Positions 17,901 through 25,590 of a stretch of 55,990 nucleotides of DNA are shown here, in pieces. Below the pieces are notes generated by a model. It was not told the origin of the DNA and searched no databases. It saw only the letters and a program-made list of their open reading frames with translations. Made by a program: the position numbers and the translations under genes. Source of the DNA: CAZJRB01 sp964547995 (GTDB taxonomy: Bacteria; Planctomycetota; Planctomycetia; Pirellulales; Thermoguttaceae); NCBI GenBank assembly GCA_964547995.1, contig CAZJRB010000038.1:1-55990 (forward strand), written 5' to 3'. Numbering within the stretch: the first letter of the stretch is position 1; every line of letters starts with the position of its first letter.

Positions 17901-18094
17901 AGGTAAGACAAGAAGGTAAGAGAATCTTTGTTCTTATTGACGGAATGGCACACTTTCAGACGGAGGGCAAGCTGGAAGGAACCGTCTCCATCTACCCAGC
18001 CGGAAGTCAGATTGTGGTCAAGGAAATCGTTATAGAGGGTGAGCCTGACTTATCTCGGGAGGTTACGGGACCATCTCTTGGCAATCTCTACTGA
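14939..18094 (+). CDS. planctomycete J-like / formylglycine-generating-enzyme-fold / TPR-like membrane protein
   Basis: This 1051-residue multidomain protein begins with a J-like planctomycete module (~residues 10-100: 'YYEWLSIAPEDQPPTLYRLLGL', 'SHLRTFQSGKHSAESQKIL', 'LLNPEKREEYDKLL'). A transmembrane helix follows (~178-195, 'GAGVLLLLVIAVLAVKF'), then a Pro/Thr linker. A complete FGE-sulfatase (C-type lectin-like) domain spans ~262-515, with 'FVLIPAGEFMMGSS', 'YEVTQAQWQAVMGNNPS', 'LPTEAEWEYACRAGT', 'HGNVWEWCSDW' and 'LGFRLALA'. After another linker come helical repeats (~580-870) and a LamG-like beta end. The fold is generally used for sugar or protein binding outside true FGE. Residues ~476-511 look hypervariable in the DGR manner (see findings). 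Probably membrane-tethered and displayed extracytoplasmically. Confidence 0.75.
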   Translation: MAEKFDPSLSQRYYEWLSIAPEDQPPTLYRLLGLRTFEDDPTVIENAADRQMSHLRTFQSGKHSAESQKILNHVASARVTLLNPEKREEYDKLLREQMKLEAEGSVLDDESSARQEELSTTLVGFLEAIEISKLKEIAEETKKKPKPAEPRKPPKRTAVSSDKAAGDRRLMIGGAIGAGVLLLLVIAVLAVKFGGGKKEERPQKEDAWLADIGQQREPSTPAKPTEPPVKPTEPTTPRPATVPDDQSAEQPVSVQVAEYAKKLTIDLPGDVKMEFVLIPAGEFMMGSSEAQRQLALAEAERRKDGWLKGRIGLEGPQHKVKISQPFYLGKYEVTQAQWQAVMGNNPSKSKGSTNPVEQVSWEDIQQFLAKLNVAFEKKGMVFGLPTEAEWEYACRAGTTTAFSFADDPTLLSQYGWFTGNSGKKTHPVGQGKPNAWGLYDMHGNVWEWCSDWLNWYGKSPRVDPAGPPGGLQRGQRGGSCNCSAMACRTAFRISGGLGARGRDLGFRLALAIPAGEVTETVVEDSKPSVPKSTPEPPEPDAVAVAAPEPPAPKNPVPAPDAQAEMLKQLDEIYEFSERRTPAERLKLARELFELGKESQGEPVEKFVLFRKAMESAQSGGDAGLMLEVVDAICAEFQVDVLEGKQNALAGFVRGSPEPEQIELFIEAGDPVIDDAIAAGRYDIAGNIAEAAYRLAQKSGDRDSRKRAYDRRNAVRKLALKWKELQDVWNTLKTNPDDPAANLAVGQWLCFERQNWKQGLPHLAKCSSPALKGIAAQEVNSPPTTPDAQVKLADAWWNLAEKIEGKEKDALMAHAGEWYGKALDDLPEGFVKAKVRKKLEEVGAVVKIERPMVKKPELPSRTKSTPAPTTASKKSFKVQFSSPTDMKRFVLRKGSQVGVSNGLLGIKGGCVTFGTYFKSISSATIIGGIVPPAKENFRASVGPVNMILNWEGAKKNENHFRYCTDRSPRNRSHATRPYALTPGRFHAIQVRQEGKRIFVLIDGMAHFQTEGKLEGTVSIYPAGSQIVVKEIVIEGEPDLSREVTGPSLGNLY

Positions 18095-18294
18095 CGGTCG
18101 CATGCGTAGTCCGAGACAACCGGGAACGGCTCACCCCCAACATAGCATCGGTCAACCAAGCCAATCGCCCCAAGGCGGGAATTCCGGGCAGGCGAATTCT
18201 GATACCATGAAAGAGCAAAAGGGTCTCCAAGAAACGTAGACTTGGGAATTGTTTCAAACCCAAGTTTACACAACCATTTCAAGGAGACCGCAGA

Positions 18295-18400
18295 ATGTTA
18301 TACCTTGGTATCGACCAACACAAAAGCCAACTTACGGTCAATCTTCGCGGAGAGGACGGCAACGTGATCCTCAAACATCCTCAAAATTCTGGGGACATAA
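18295..18400 (+). pseudogene. N-terminal remnant of an IS110-family transposase
   Basis: AAGGAG precedes an ATG at 18295. The translation MLYLGIDQHKSQLTVNLR then GEDGNVILK matches the start of IS110-type DEDD transposases, including the first catalytic Asp in 'GIDQHK'. After ~28 codons the homology stops abruptly ('HPQNSGDIILNYS') at a junction reading CTGGGGACATAATACTTAAT; the remaining ~270 residues are absent. An inverted repeat (ACTTGGG/ACCCAAGT) just upstream may belong to the element's left flank. The frame runs open to 18519 but is not transposase-like there. This scar sits between the FGE-fold gene and the restriction-modification pair. Confidence 0.7.
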
Positions 18401-18577
18401 TACTTAATTATTCCGGCGTTTTGGTTTTGGGCAGCGTTTTCTTGGTTTTTAGGACGCGGCCAGGAAGAGGGAAGTGGGTACTCCCCAAGCGGCTTGACCG
18501 CTCTGCCGGAAGGGAATAGAATGGTCGCACATTGGAGACTGCACGTCCAGAGTGGATGAATGGAAGTGATCTGAGGC

Positions 18578-19621
18578 ATGCGAAAACCTCGGCAACAAAC
18601 CTTGTTCCCGGCGGATTCACAGGCGCAAGGTGCTGCGTCGCAGAATCGCCCGAGCAGAGAGCCCTTCGGTCGAATCGACGACGACGGGGATTTGCGCGGC
18701 CGCTTGTTGCCATTCTGCCGGATTGATGTCGGGGAAGTGTGGGAGGACCCGGTTCGCGGTCATCGCGTCGGAGTCGTCGACGCGACGAAAATCGAAGAGG
18801 TGCAACGAATCCTGGGGACCCTAAGCCCTTCCCTTTGTGTGAATGATCCGCCTTACAATGTGATCGTCGGCAACGCCAACACGCATCGTCTGCCGAAAAA
18901 CTCGCTTCCGGACTACGTTGAATTCTCCCGGGCATGGGTGTCAAATTGCGTGGAAGTATCGGCGGAAGACGCACACTTCTACATTTGGCTGGGAGCCGAC
19001 TATAGAGACGGATTTCAACCCCTGCCGGACTTTATGATCTTGATGAGGGAGTTCGGCGAATTGTCGGCTCGAAATCTCATCACGCTAAGGAACCAGCGCG
19101 GCTACGGAACACAGAAGAACTGGATGTGGGTAAGACAGGAACTCCTGCACTACGTCCGGGGAACCCCGCCATTCTCAGTGGTGTACACCGACATACCGAA
19201 AATCCTCAGGGGTTACTACAAAACCGTCGACGGCAAGCGAACGGAGAACCTTGAGCGAAGCAAGTCGGAGAACATCCGTCCGGGAAACGTCTGGGTCGAT
19301 GTTCAACAGGTGTTCTACCGAATGGAGGAAAACGTCCCGGGTTGCTACGCTCAAAAGCCCCTGAAGGCCCTAGAGCGAATCCTTCTGACAAGCAGCCGGG
19401 AAAACGACACGGTTCTGGATTGTTTTGCCCATTCAGGGACCACACTTCTGGCCGGAGAACGCACGAACCGACGCGTGGTCACTTTTGACCTCGATCCCAT
19501 CTTTGCAGAGATTACGATAAGGAGGCTTGAACACTATCGGGCAACAGGGAAAACGGGCTGGCAGTGGCACAACCCTTTCCCGGAAATGGGTCAACCGGAT
19601 GACGCAACAAGAACTGCGTGA
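18578..19621 (+). CDS. type II DNA methyltransferase, beta class (DPPY)
   Basis: Motif IV is seen as NDPPYN (residues ~88-93), then a target-recognition region, then the C-terminal AdoMet-binding motif I 'DCFAHSGTTLLAGE' with 'VVTFDLDPIFAEITIRRL'. The order IV-TRD-I defines the beta group of amino-methyltransferases (N6-adenine or N4-cytosine; DPPY leans to adenine). The first ~60 residues are poorly conserved and the ATG at 18578 lacks a clear SD, so the true start may lie somewhat downstream. Its 3' end overlaps the PD-(D/E)xK nuclease gene by 23 bases, making a compact type II restriction-modification unit. Specificity cannot be read from sequence. The IS110 scar next door suggests insertion as an island. 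Confidence 0.85.
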   Translation: MRKPRQQTLFPADSQAQGAASQNRPSREPFGRIDDDGDLRGRLLPFCRIDVGEVWEDPVRGHRVGVVDATKIEEVQRILGTLSPSLCVNDPPYNVIVGNANTHRLPKNSLPDYVEFSRAWVSNCVEVSAEDAHFYIWLGADYRDGFQPLPDFMILMREFGELSARNLITLRNQRGYGTQKNWMWVRQELLHYVRGTPPFSVVYTDIPKILRGYYKTVDGKRTENLERSKSENIRPGNVWVDVQQVFYRMEENVPGCYAQKPLKALERILLTSSRENDTVLDCFAHSGTTLLAGERTNRRVVTFDLDPIFAEITIRRLEHYRATGKTGWQWHNPFPEMGQPDDATRTA

Positions 19622-20306
19622 ATACCTTGATCGCCTAATTGCTTCTCTCGAACGCAACGATCGAGACCTGCTGGGCGCTCGTCTTGAAGGGCTTGTCTCC
19701 GTGTTCCCGTTCAACGAGTACGAATACATCTTGATGTTCCTCAGAGACCGGTCGATTATCAGTTTTCAGGATTATGAGGACCTGAGAGGCAAGTATGTTT
19801 CGGCCAACAAGTACCTCAACCTCTACGGCCTGGCACCCCGGATATTCGGCCAGATTTGGGGTGAGCAACACTTATGTGATCTTGACAACCGGTTCCAGAA
19901 AGCGGGCAAGTCCGTTGACCCGGACCACGAAGGACAATACGATCTGTGGATCGAGGGCGTCAAGGTAGAAGTGAAAGCCGCTCGGGCAATCGACACGAAG
20001 AAGAGAGGCGATCTCGCCTCAAAAGCTCTTCACGCCGATTCCGACCGCCCCTTCTGGATGAATTTTCAACAGATTAAGTTGGATATCTGCGACGTCTTTG
20101 TCTTCATCGGCGTGTGGGTTGACACGATTCGGCACCGGGTGCTGGCACATGATGACGTGAAGAACTGCCCCTATCTCAGCCATCAACACCGAAGGGGAGT
20201 CGAATATCAGATAGGGGTGACGGACAAGAACGTGAACGAATTTGAGCAACATCGTGTGGCTGCGTCAGAGGTTGCCGAACGGGTGATTGCGCTCGGCGAA
20301 CACTAG
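19599..20306 (+). CDS. putative type II restriction endonuclease (PD-(D/E)xK)
   Basis: The start is taken as ATG 19599, giving 235 residues and a 23-base overlap with the methyltransferase. A PD-(D/E)xK nuclease core is suggested by 'QYDLWIEGVKVEVKAARA': Asp115, eight residues, then Glu124-Val-Lys126, on predicted strands. The N-terminal ~90 residues are helical ('QQELREYLDRLIASLERN'), probably DNA-contacting or dimerising. 'FWMNFQQIKLDICDVFVFIGVW' continues the alpha/beta core. No specific restriction family is recognised. Partnership with the upstream methyltransferase is inferred from overlap and the lack of any other cognate gene. Confidence 0.7.
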   Translation: MTQQELREYLDRLIASLERNDRDLLGARLEGLVSVFPFNEYEYILMFLRDRSIISFQDYEDLRGKYVSANKYLNLYGLAPRIFGQIWGEQHLCDLDNRFQKAGKSVDPDHEGQYDLWIEGVKVEVKAARAIDTKKRGDLASKALHADSDRPFWMNFQQIKLDICDVFVFIGVWVDTIRHRVLAHDDVKNCPYLSHQHRRGVEYQIGVTDKNVNEFEQHRVAASEVAERVIALGEH

Positions 20307-20321
20307 CGAAGACGGCAATTC

Positions 20322-21062
20322 ATGAAGCTCATCCTCCTTGGCACCACCGGCTACCATCCGAGCGAGCAGCGGCACACGCCCTGCCTGATGATTCCCGAAT
20401 GTGGAGTCGTATTGGACGCGGGGACGGCCATGTTTCGGGTGCCGCGGTATATCGAGACGCCGGCATTGGACGTCTTTCTCTCGCACGCCCACATCGACCA
20501 CGTGGTCGGGCTGACGTATCTGCTTGGCGTGATGCACCTGCACCCGCTCGATCGCGTGACGGTTCACGCGGACGCGGAGAAGCTGGGGGCCATCGACGAA
20601 CACCTTTTTTCGGAACACCTTTTCCCGAAAAAGCCGTCTTACGAGTCGCGGCCGCTGGCCGACGAGGTCGCCGTGGCCGACGGCGGCCGGCTGATCCATT
20701 TCCCGCTCGCGCACCGGGGCGGCTCGACCGGCTTCCGCATCGACTGGCCGGGGCATTCCATGGCCTACGTGACCGACACCACCGCCTCGCCGGACGCCGA
20801 TTACGTCGAAAAGATCCGCGGCGTGGACCTCTTGGTTCACGAGTGCTATTTCACCGACGCCCGGGCGGAATGGGCCGGTGTGACCGGCCACAGTCACACC
20901 ACGCCGGTGGCCGAAGTCGCCCGCAAGGCCGCCGTCGGCCGGCTGGTGCTGGTCCACGTGAACCCGGCCGCCACCGAAGACGATCCGATCGGGCTCGACG
21001 CCGCCCGAACCATCTTCCCGGCAACGGAACTGGGCGAAGACCTGATGCAGGTGGAGTTCTAG
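20322..21062 (+). CDS. MBL-fold metal-dependent hydrolase (RNase Z-like)
   Basis: This 246-residue metallo-beta-lactamase-fold protein has the metal motif HAHIDH at residues 55-60. It also shows the N-terminal 'LILLGTTGYHPSEQRHTPC', typical of the RNase Z/PhnP branch, 'YVTDTT' (bridging Asp strand), 'LLVHECYF' and 'GHSHTTPVAEVA' (later His ligands). RNase Z-type proteins process tRNA 3' ends, whereas other members cleave cyclic phosphodiesters. The long exosite arm of RNase Z is not obvious, so a general phosphodiesterase or hydrolase role is safer. The stop TAG coincides with the first bases of the palindromic element at 21061-21183. Confidence 0.8.
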   Translation: MKLILLGTTGYHPSEQRHTPCLMIPECGVVLDAGTAMFRVPRYIETPALDVFLSHAHIDHVVGLTYLLGVMHLHPLDRVTVHADAEKLGAIDEHLFSEHLFPKKPSYESRPLADEVAVADGGRLIHFPLAHRGGSTGFRIDWPGHSMAYVTDTTASPDADYVEKIRGVDLLVHECYFTDARAEWAGVTGHSHTTPVAEVARKAAVGRLVLVHVNPAATEDDPIGLDAARTIFPATELGEDLMQVEF

Positions 21063-21183
21063 GCTTTGTCTCAAAACGTGTCCGAATGGAGCGTACGACG
21101 GGCTTCCAAGCCCGTCGGTTCCATCAAAACGTTACTTCTCGACGGGCTTGGAAGCCCGTCGTACGGGTTTTGAGACGGAGCCT
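21061..21183. repeat. family-C composite palindromic element
   Basis: Outer inverted ends AGGCTTTGTCTCAAAACGTG (21061-21080) and CGGGTTTTGAGACGGAGCCT (21164-21183) match at ~16 of 20 positions. Inside are inverted arms CGTACGACGGGCTTCCAAGC... (21092-21117) and their complement (21140-21165), each again palindromic (GGGCTTccAAGCCC). The first two bases belong to the TAG stop of the MBL gene. Likely a MITE-like element with two nested repeat layers. Confidence 0.85.
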
Positions 21184-21287
21184 AAAACCCCGTGGGGAAT
21201 AAGAGCTTGACAGAACCGCGATTTCCCTATAGACAAGGGAGCAAAGGCCCATCTCCCGACTCCTCTCATGAGCAAGGACGAAACATC

Positions 21288-22223
21288 ATGTTCCGCAGAT
21301 TCTCCGTCACGTTTGCCGGTTGTTTTGCGATGCTGACGGTCGCGACTTCGTGCAGCACGTCCGACGGCAGCGCCCCCGAGGTCAGCCGCACCGAGCGGGA
21401 ACGCCTGCCGGCGAAGTTCAAGAAGCTGCTGCCGCTGCACACCAAACTCGGCAAGCCGGGGCCGGGCGACTGGCTCGACCAGCACGACGAGCCGGGGCAA
21501 ACCTACACGCAGTACACCCGATGCCGGCCCGTCAAACCGACCAAGGAGCGGGGCGTGATCTACGTGCAGCCGCTCGGCAAGTTCAACGAAACCCAGCGGA
21601 AAATCATCGACCGGACGGCCGAGTTCATGGGCATCTATTTCGAGCTGCCGGTGAAAGTCCTTGACGACCTGCCGCTGTCGATCATACCGGCCGAAGCCCG
21701 GCGCAAGCATCCGAGTTGGGGGATGGATCAGATCCTCTCGACCTACGTGCTCGACAAGGTCCTGAAGCCACGTTTACCCAAGGACACGTGTGCGTACATT
21801 GCCTTTACCACCTCCGATCTCTGGCCGGGCCGGGGTTGGAACTTCGTCTTCGGCCAGGCCTCGCTCCGCAACCGGGTGGGCGTCTGGTCGATCTACCGCA
21901 ACGGCGATCCGGACGAGAGCGACGATGCATTCAAACTGTGTCTGCTGCGGACCATACAGACGGCCACGCACGAGACGGGCCACATGTTCTCGATGCAGCA
22001 CTGCATCCTCTACGAGTGCAACATGTGCGGCTGCAACCACCGCGCGGAGTCGGACCGCCGGCCGATCGCATTGTGCCCGCACTGCCTGGCCAAGCTCTGC
22101 TACGCCACCGGGGCCGATCCGGAAAAACGCTACGAAAAACTCATCGCGTTCTGCAAGAAGAACGGCCTGGAAAAGCAGCGCGAGACCTACGAGAAGCTGC
22201 TCGCGGCGATGCGGGCCAAGTAG
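21288..22223 (+). CDS. archaemetzincin-like zinc metallopeptidase lipoprotein
   Basis: AAGGA eight bases upstream of ATG 21288 and a lipoprotein signal (MFRRFSVTFAGCFAMLTVATSC, Cys22) set the start; 311 residues. The zinc site HETGHMFSMQH (residues ~228-238) is followed by C-x4-C-x-M and, 16 residues later, C-x2-C. This is the archaemetzincin (M54) signature, except that the usual Gly of HExxHxxGxxH is Ser. The Met gives the Met-turn and the four Cys bind a structural zinc. Known archaemetzincins are generally cytosolic, so the lipobox is unusual. A peptidase at the cell surface or in the periplasm is inferred; substrates unknown. Its stop codon TAG is the first part of the family-B element at 22220. 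Confidence 0.8.
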   Translation: MFRRFSVTFAGCFAMLTVATSCSTSDGSAPEVSRTERERLPAKFKKLLPLHTKLGKPGPGDWLDQHDEPGQTYTQYTRCRPVKPTKERGVIYVQPLGKFNETQRKIIDRTAEFMGIYFELPVKVLDDLPLSIIPAEARRKHPSWGMDQILSTYVLDKVLKPRLPKDTCAYIAFTTSDLWPGRGWNFVFGQASLRNRVGVWSIYRNGDPDESDDAFKLCLLRTIQTATHETGHMFSMQHCILYECNMCGCNHRAESDRRPIALCPHCLAKLCYATGADPEKRYEKLIAFCKKNGLEKQRETYEKLLAAMRAK

Positions 22224-22304
22224 GGAACGCCCTCTGTGGCGTTCCGAGACGTGCGGAACGCGCTCTTTGCCGTTTCCCGGAACGCCACAGAGGGCGTTCC
22301 CTAC
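22220..22304. repeat. family-B palindromic element, copy 1
   Basis: GTAGGGAACGCCCTCTGTGG at the left pairs with the inverted copy ending GGCGTTCCCTAC at 22304, around ~30 bp; the arms match almost perfectly. A second copy lies at 24396-24470, so the pair brackets the SSS symporter gene. The left end provides the TAG stop of the archaemetzincin. Confidence 0.85.
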
Positions 22305-22308
22305 AGCC

Positions 22309-24174
22309 TCACGCAAAGACGACGTACAACACAACCATCGTCACGAATAACAGTGCGGCCAGGATCCTGTAGTCGCCCAGACCCGGCCAGCCCGGGCGGC
22401 GCACGCACTCCAGCGGATTGGCCCAGACCAGTTTCTCGCTCTCGGGCGTATGGCGATGGGGATACGCCAGCGAGATCAGTATCTGTACGACCACACAAGT
22501 TACGAACAGGTAGAACGAGGCCATCATATAGACGATGGCCCACTCGGTTTCTCCTTCGGGAAGCCGCAAGAGCCCTATGGAACGGAGGACCACCTGCACG
22601 GAACCCGGAAACTGGACTTTGAACCAGTCGAGCAAGAAGACGGTAAAGCCCAGGGCCGAGCCGATGTACAATGTCAACTGCGCCGCGATGCCCGACGCAC
22701 GCCGCCATAATACCCCCAAGAGAAACACGGCGGTAATCGGCGGTGCGATGTAACAAATCATGGCGGTGATGCCCTGAAACATGCTCTCGAACCTGTCGAT
22801 AAGCGGGGACCACATAATGGCCAGGACCATGGCGACGAAGGTCGTAATCCGCCCAATGGTCACGAGCGTCCGGTCGCCGGTCTGCGGCCGCCATCGTTTG
22901 ACGATGTCGTAGCTGAACAGGGTGGCGATGGAGTTCAGCGCACCCGAAACGGTCCCCATCAGCGCAGCCAGAAGCGCAGCGGTAACGATACCTCGCACAC
23001 CGACCGGCAAGAGTTCGCGCATCATGAACCCGTAGGCGTCTTTGGTGGGACTGGAAATTTTTTGGGCCTCGCCGTCGATGTAAAGGACGCGGTCCTTGAC
23101 GCGCACCTCCTTGCCTGTAATCGCAATGCCTTGCCCCTTGACGGTCAACTTCCCCCCTGAAAGACTGAAGGAACCATCGGTAACGGTCACGGGCTTTCCA
23201 TCGACGGTGACCTTCTTACCCAGGGGCAAAGTGCCCATCTTGTCGGCATTGAGTTCGCCCTGCTGCACCAGGACGAAGCACATCAGGCCGGGCAACACGA
23301 AGAGGAAAACCGGCAGGATCTTGAGGAATCCGCAGAACAGCGGGCCGGTCCGGGCGTGGTTCTCGTCCTTCGCACCGAGGACACGTTGCACAATCGTCTG
23401 GTCGGCGCACCAGTACCAGATGCCGATAATGGGGTAGCCGAGAAAGATGGCGTACCACGACAGGCCCGACGGATCGTTGGCCGGCCGAAGGATCGTGAAC
23501 ATCTCCTCTTTGCCCGCGGCCTCGAGCGTTTGGGCCATTCCGGCAAAGCCGCCGTCGAGACGGTAGTACGAGATCGCGGTAATGATAACGGCGCCCACAA
23601 TGAGGATTACCGTTTGGATCGACTCGGTGATAACCACCGCCAGTAAACCGCCGATGATGGTATAGAGGCCCGTCAAAACCGCCGTCGCCACGATGCTCAC
23701 CATCAGGTCGAGACCGAACATGCCCTGCAGCAGCACCGCGCCCATGTAGAGCGAAAACCCGATGTGTAGAAAGATGGCGGCGACGATCGAGAGCACCGCG
23801 AGCCAGTCGCGGCAGGGACGGTTGTACCGCATTTCGAGAAAGTCGGGCAGCGTCGCCACGCGCGAGCGGATGTAGAACGGGGCAAAAAACAACGCCGTGA
23901 TGATCAGCGTAAAAGGGGCCATCCACTCGAAATTGCCGAATGCCAGGCCGGACTTGTAGCCGTTCTGGGCGAAACCGACCAGGTGAATGGTCGAAATGTT
24001 CGTCGAAAAGAGTGCCAATCCGATCACGGGCCAAGTAAGCGTTCCCCCGGCGAGAAAGTAGTCCTTGCCGGCAGCGGCGCCCTTTCGTTGCCGCATCCCA
24101 GCCCAGCACCCCAAGCCGACGATCCCGACCAGATAGGCGATAATAATGATCAGGTCCGGTGTCTCGATGTTCAT
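22309..24174 (-). CDS. sodium:solute symporter (SSS family)
   Basis: The start at 24174 follows AAGGAAG and begins MNIETPDLIIIIAYLVG, the first membrane span; the longer frame upstream is non-coding in character. About 621 residues with ~13-14 predicted spans. SSS features include 'KDYFLAGGTLTWPVIGLALFSTNISTIHLVG' and 'FMMRELLPVGVRGIVTAALLAALMGTVSGALNSIATLFSYDI' (sodium-site region). Homologues import sugars, myo-inositol or similar solutes with Na+. Between residues ~385 and ~440 is an unusual beta-rich insert ('KKVTVDGKPVTVTDGSF', 'GIAITGKEVRVKDRVLYIDG') in an extracytoplasmic loop. The gene is bracketed by two family-B elements. Confidence 0.85.
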   Translation of the reverse strand: MNIETPDLIIIIAYLVGIVGLGCWAGMRQRKGAAAGKDYFLAGGTLTWPVIGLALFSTNISTIHLVGFAQNGYKSGLAFGNFEWMAPFTLIITALFFAPFYIRSRVATLPDFLEMRYNRPCRDWLAVLSIVAAIFLHIGFSLYMGAVLLQGMFGLDLMVSIVATAVLTGLYTIIGGLLAVVITESIQTVILIVGAVIITAISYYRLDGGFAGMAQTLEAAGKEEMFTILRPANDPSGLSWYAIFLGYPIIGIWYWCADQTIVQRVLGAKDENHARTGPLFCGFLKILPVFLFVLPGLMCFVLVQQGELNADKMGTLPLGKKVTVDGKPVTVTDGSFSLSGGKLTVKGQGIAITGKEVRVKDRVLYIDGEAQKISSPTKDAYGFMMRELLPVGVRGIVTAALLAALMGTVSGALNSIATLFSYDIVKRWRPQTGDRTLVTIGRITTFVAMVLAIMWSPLIDRFESMFQGITAMICYIAPPITAVFLLGVLWRRASGIAAQLTLYIGSALGFTVFLLDWFKVQFPGSVQVVLRSIGLLRLPEGETEWAIVYMMASFYLFVTCVVVQILISLAYPHRHTPESEKLVWANPLECVRRPGWPGLGDYRILAALLFVTMVVLYVVFA

Positions 24175-24395
24175 TGTCCGCTTCCTTCTTTCCGTTTCAT
24201 GAGAACCCCCTGCTACACGGCCAAGCTGCCTGCCCAGTATGATCGTATATCCGGTTCCGTGCAAGGGAGCAAAGGGTGGTGTTTGCTTGCCCTTGTGGTG
24301 CTTTCCGCAGAAACCACCTTTTCCGGGGGGCGCGGGTATTGACGGCAACGTATCCACCGTTCAAAATATGTGAGGCCGTCCGGGAATTCGACCCT

Positions 24396-24470
24396 GTAGG
24401 GAACGCCCTCTGTGGCGTTCCGCAGATGGATCGTTGCCCAAAAGGAACGGCACAGAGGCCGTTCTCCTAC
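24396..24470. repeat. family-B palindromic element, copy 2
   Basis: GTAGGGAACGCCCTCTGTGG (left) and an inverted, slightly diverged partner ending GGCCGTTCTCCTAC (right). Same family as 22220-22304, separated from it by the symporter gene. It lies upstream of the symporter start and of the CBM9-like gene, so it may also affect transcription there. Confidence 0.8.
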
Positions 24471-24547
24471 AGTGATTTCGGTCTGCAATTCCCGGACACC
24501 CTCAAATATGTGCCTGCCCGCAACCTTGAACTTCGCAGGAAGCAACA

Positions 24548-25579
24548 ATGAGAACGCCTGTTTGGCTGCTTGTGTGGCTGTCGATCGTTGCCGGCAAATT
24601 GGCTGCCGGCGAGCCGGTCGGCCTGCGGGCGGAAAGTTTTCTGGTTCCGCCGTCGACCGGGCCGCTGGTCTCGGTCGACGTCAAGAATCTGCAAGACGTG
24701 CCGTATCAGGGTAAGATCGGCATGAAGGGGCCCGAGGGCTGGAAAATTACGCCGGAGTATCGCGAGGTCTCGCTGAAACCCGGTGAGGTCGCCCGGGTGA
24801 CCTTCGCGGTGGAGGAGGGCCGCAACACGCCCGGCAACCGCTATCCGGTCGAAGTCTCCGCCACCGGCGGCGGCCGGACGGTTACACGCCGGCAAGACGT
24901 CGTCGTGGCCAGTGCCCCCTACTTCAAGCCGGCGATCGACGGCAACGTGAAGGATTGGAAGGACGCCATTCCCGTCACGTTTGAAACCGGCGGCAAAAAA
25001 ACAACGATCAGCACCTACTGGAACCGCCGGCAGTTTGCGATCCTGGTTGCCGTGGAAGAAGACAGGTTGGTCCGAGCCGATCAGGCCCAGGTGTTCGACG
25101 CCGTGCAACTGGCCGTCTCGCCGGCAGATGCCGCCACCGGCACTTCGCCCAACGATGAAGCCGAGCGGTTTGAGTTCCTCTTCCTTGCCGGCGAAGGTGG
25201 CAAGGGGAAATGTTTCCAGCTCGCCGCGCCGGGTATGAAACTGGCCGAAGCGGCGAAGCCGAGATCGCTTGGCACGTTTGCTTACGAGGATGCCGACGTG
25301 GCCGTCAGCCGCAAGGACGGGGTGACCTATTACGAATGCGCGATCCCGTTCCGCCCGATGCGCGACCGGATCCGGCCAAGCGAAGGCCGCGAGTTCAGGC
25401 TCTCGGTCCTGGTCCATGACCCCGACGGGACCGGCATCCGCGACTGGGGCCAGGCCGCCGGCTTGTGGCCGTGCCAACGCAATCCGCTGGCGTGGAGCAA
25501 GTGGAAAGGGGCCCGTTGGGGCGAGAAACCGCCGTTCGACAATAAAGTAGAATGGGGGCTTTGTAGCTCGCAATATTGA
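24548..25579 (+). CDS. secreted protein with NEW3-like and CBM9/DOMON-like domains
   Basis: AGGAAG precedes ATG 24548. A signal peptide (MRTPVWLLVWLSIVAGKLAAG) leads into a ~95-residue beta-sandwich ('LVSVDVKNLQDVPYQGKIGM', 'GWKITPEYREVSLKPGEVARVTF') resembling NEW3/alpha-galactosidase-associated domains. Residues ~125-340 look like a carbohydrate-binding family-9-like domain, with 'PAIDGNVKDWKDAIPVTFE' at its start and 'YYECAIPFRPM' near its end. No enzymatic motif is apparent, so a sugar-binding surface role is likely. It stands alone between repeat elements, with inverted repeats directly after its stop. Confidence 0.7.
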   Translation: MRTPVWLLVWLSIVAGKLAAGEPVGLRAESFLVPPSTGPLVSVDVKNLQDVPYQGKIGMKGPEGWKITPEYREVSLKPGEVARVTFAVEEGRNTPGNRYPVEVSATGGGRTVTRRQDVVVASAPYFKPAIDGNVKDWKDAIPVTFETGGKKTTISTYWNRRQFAILVAVEEDRLVRADQAQVFDAVQLAVSPADAATGTSPNDEAERFEFLFLAGEGGKGKCFQLAAPGMKLAEAAKPRSLGTFAYEDADVAVSRKDGVTYYECAIPFRPMRDRIRPSEGREFRLSVLVHDPDGTGIRDWGQAAGLWPCQRNPLAWSKWKGARWGEKPPFDNKVEWGLCSSQY

Positions 25580-25590
25580 AAGTAGACGTA

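Noticed and set aside
14939..18094. Functional sulfatase-maturing FGE.
   Set aside because: Although two Cys align with the FGE catalytic pair, the rest of the active-site pattern after it (including the TPDSS-like segment) is missing and the domain is embedded in a membrane scaffold; a binding role is more likely.
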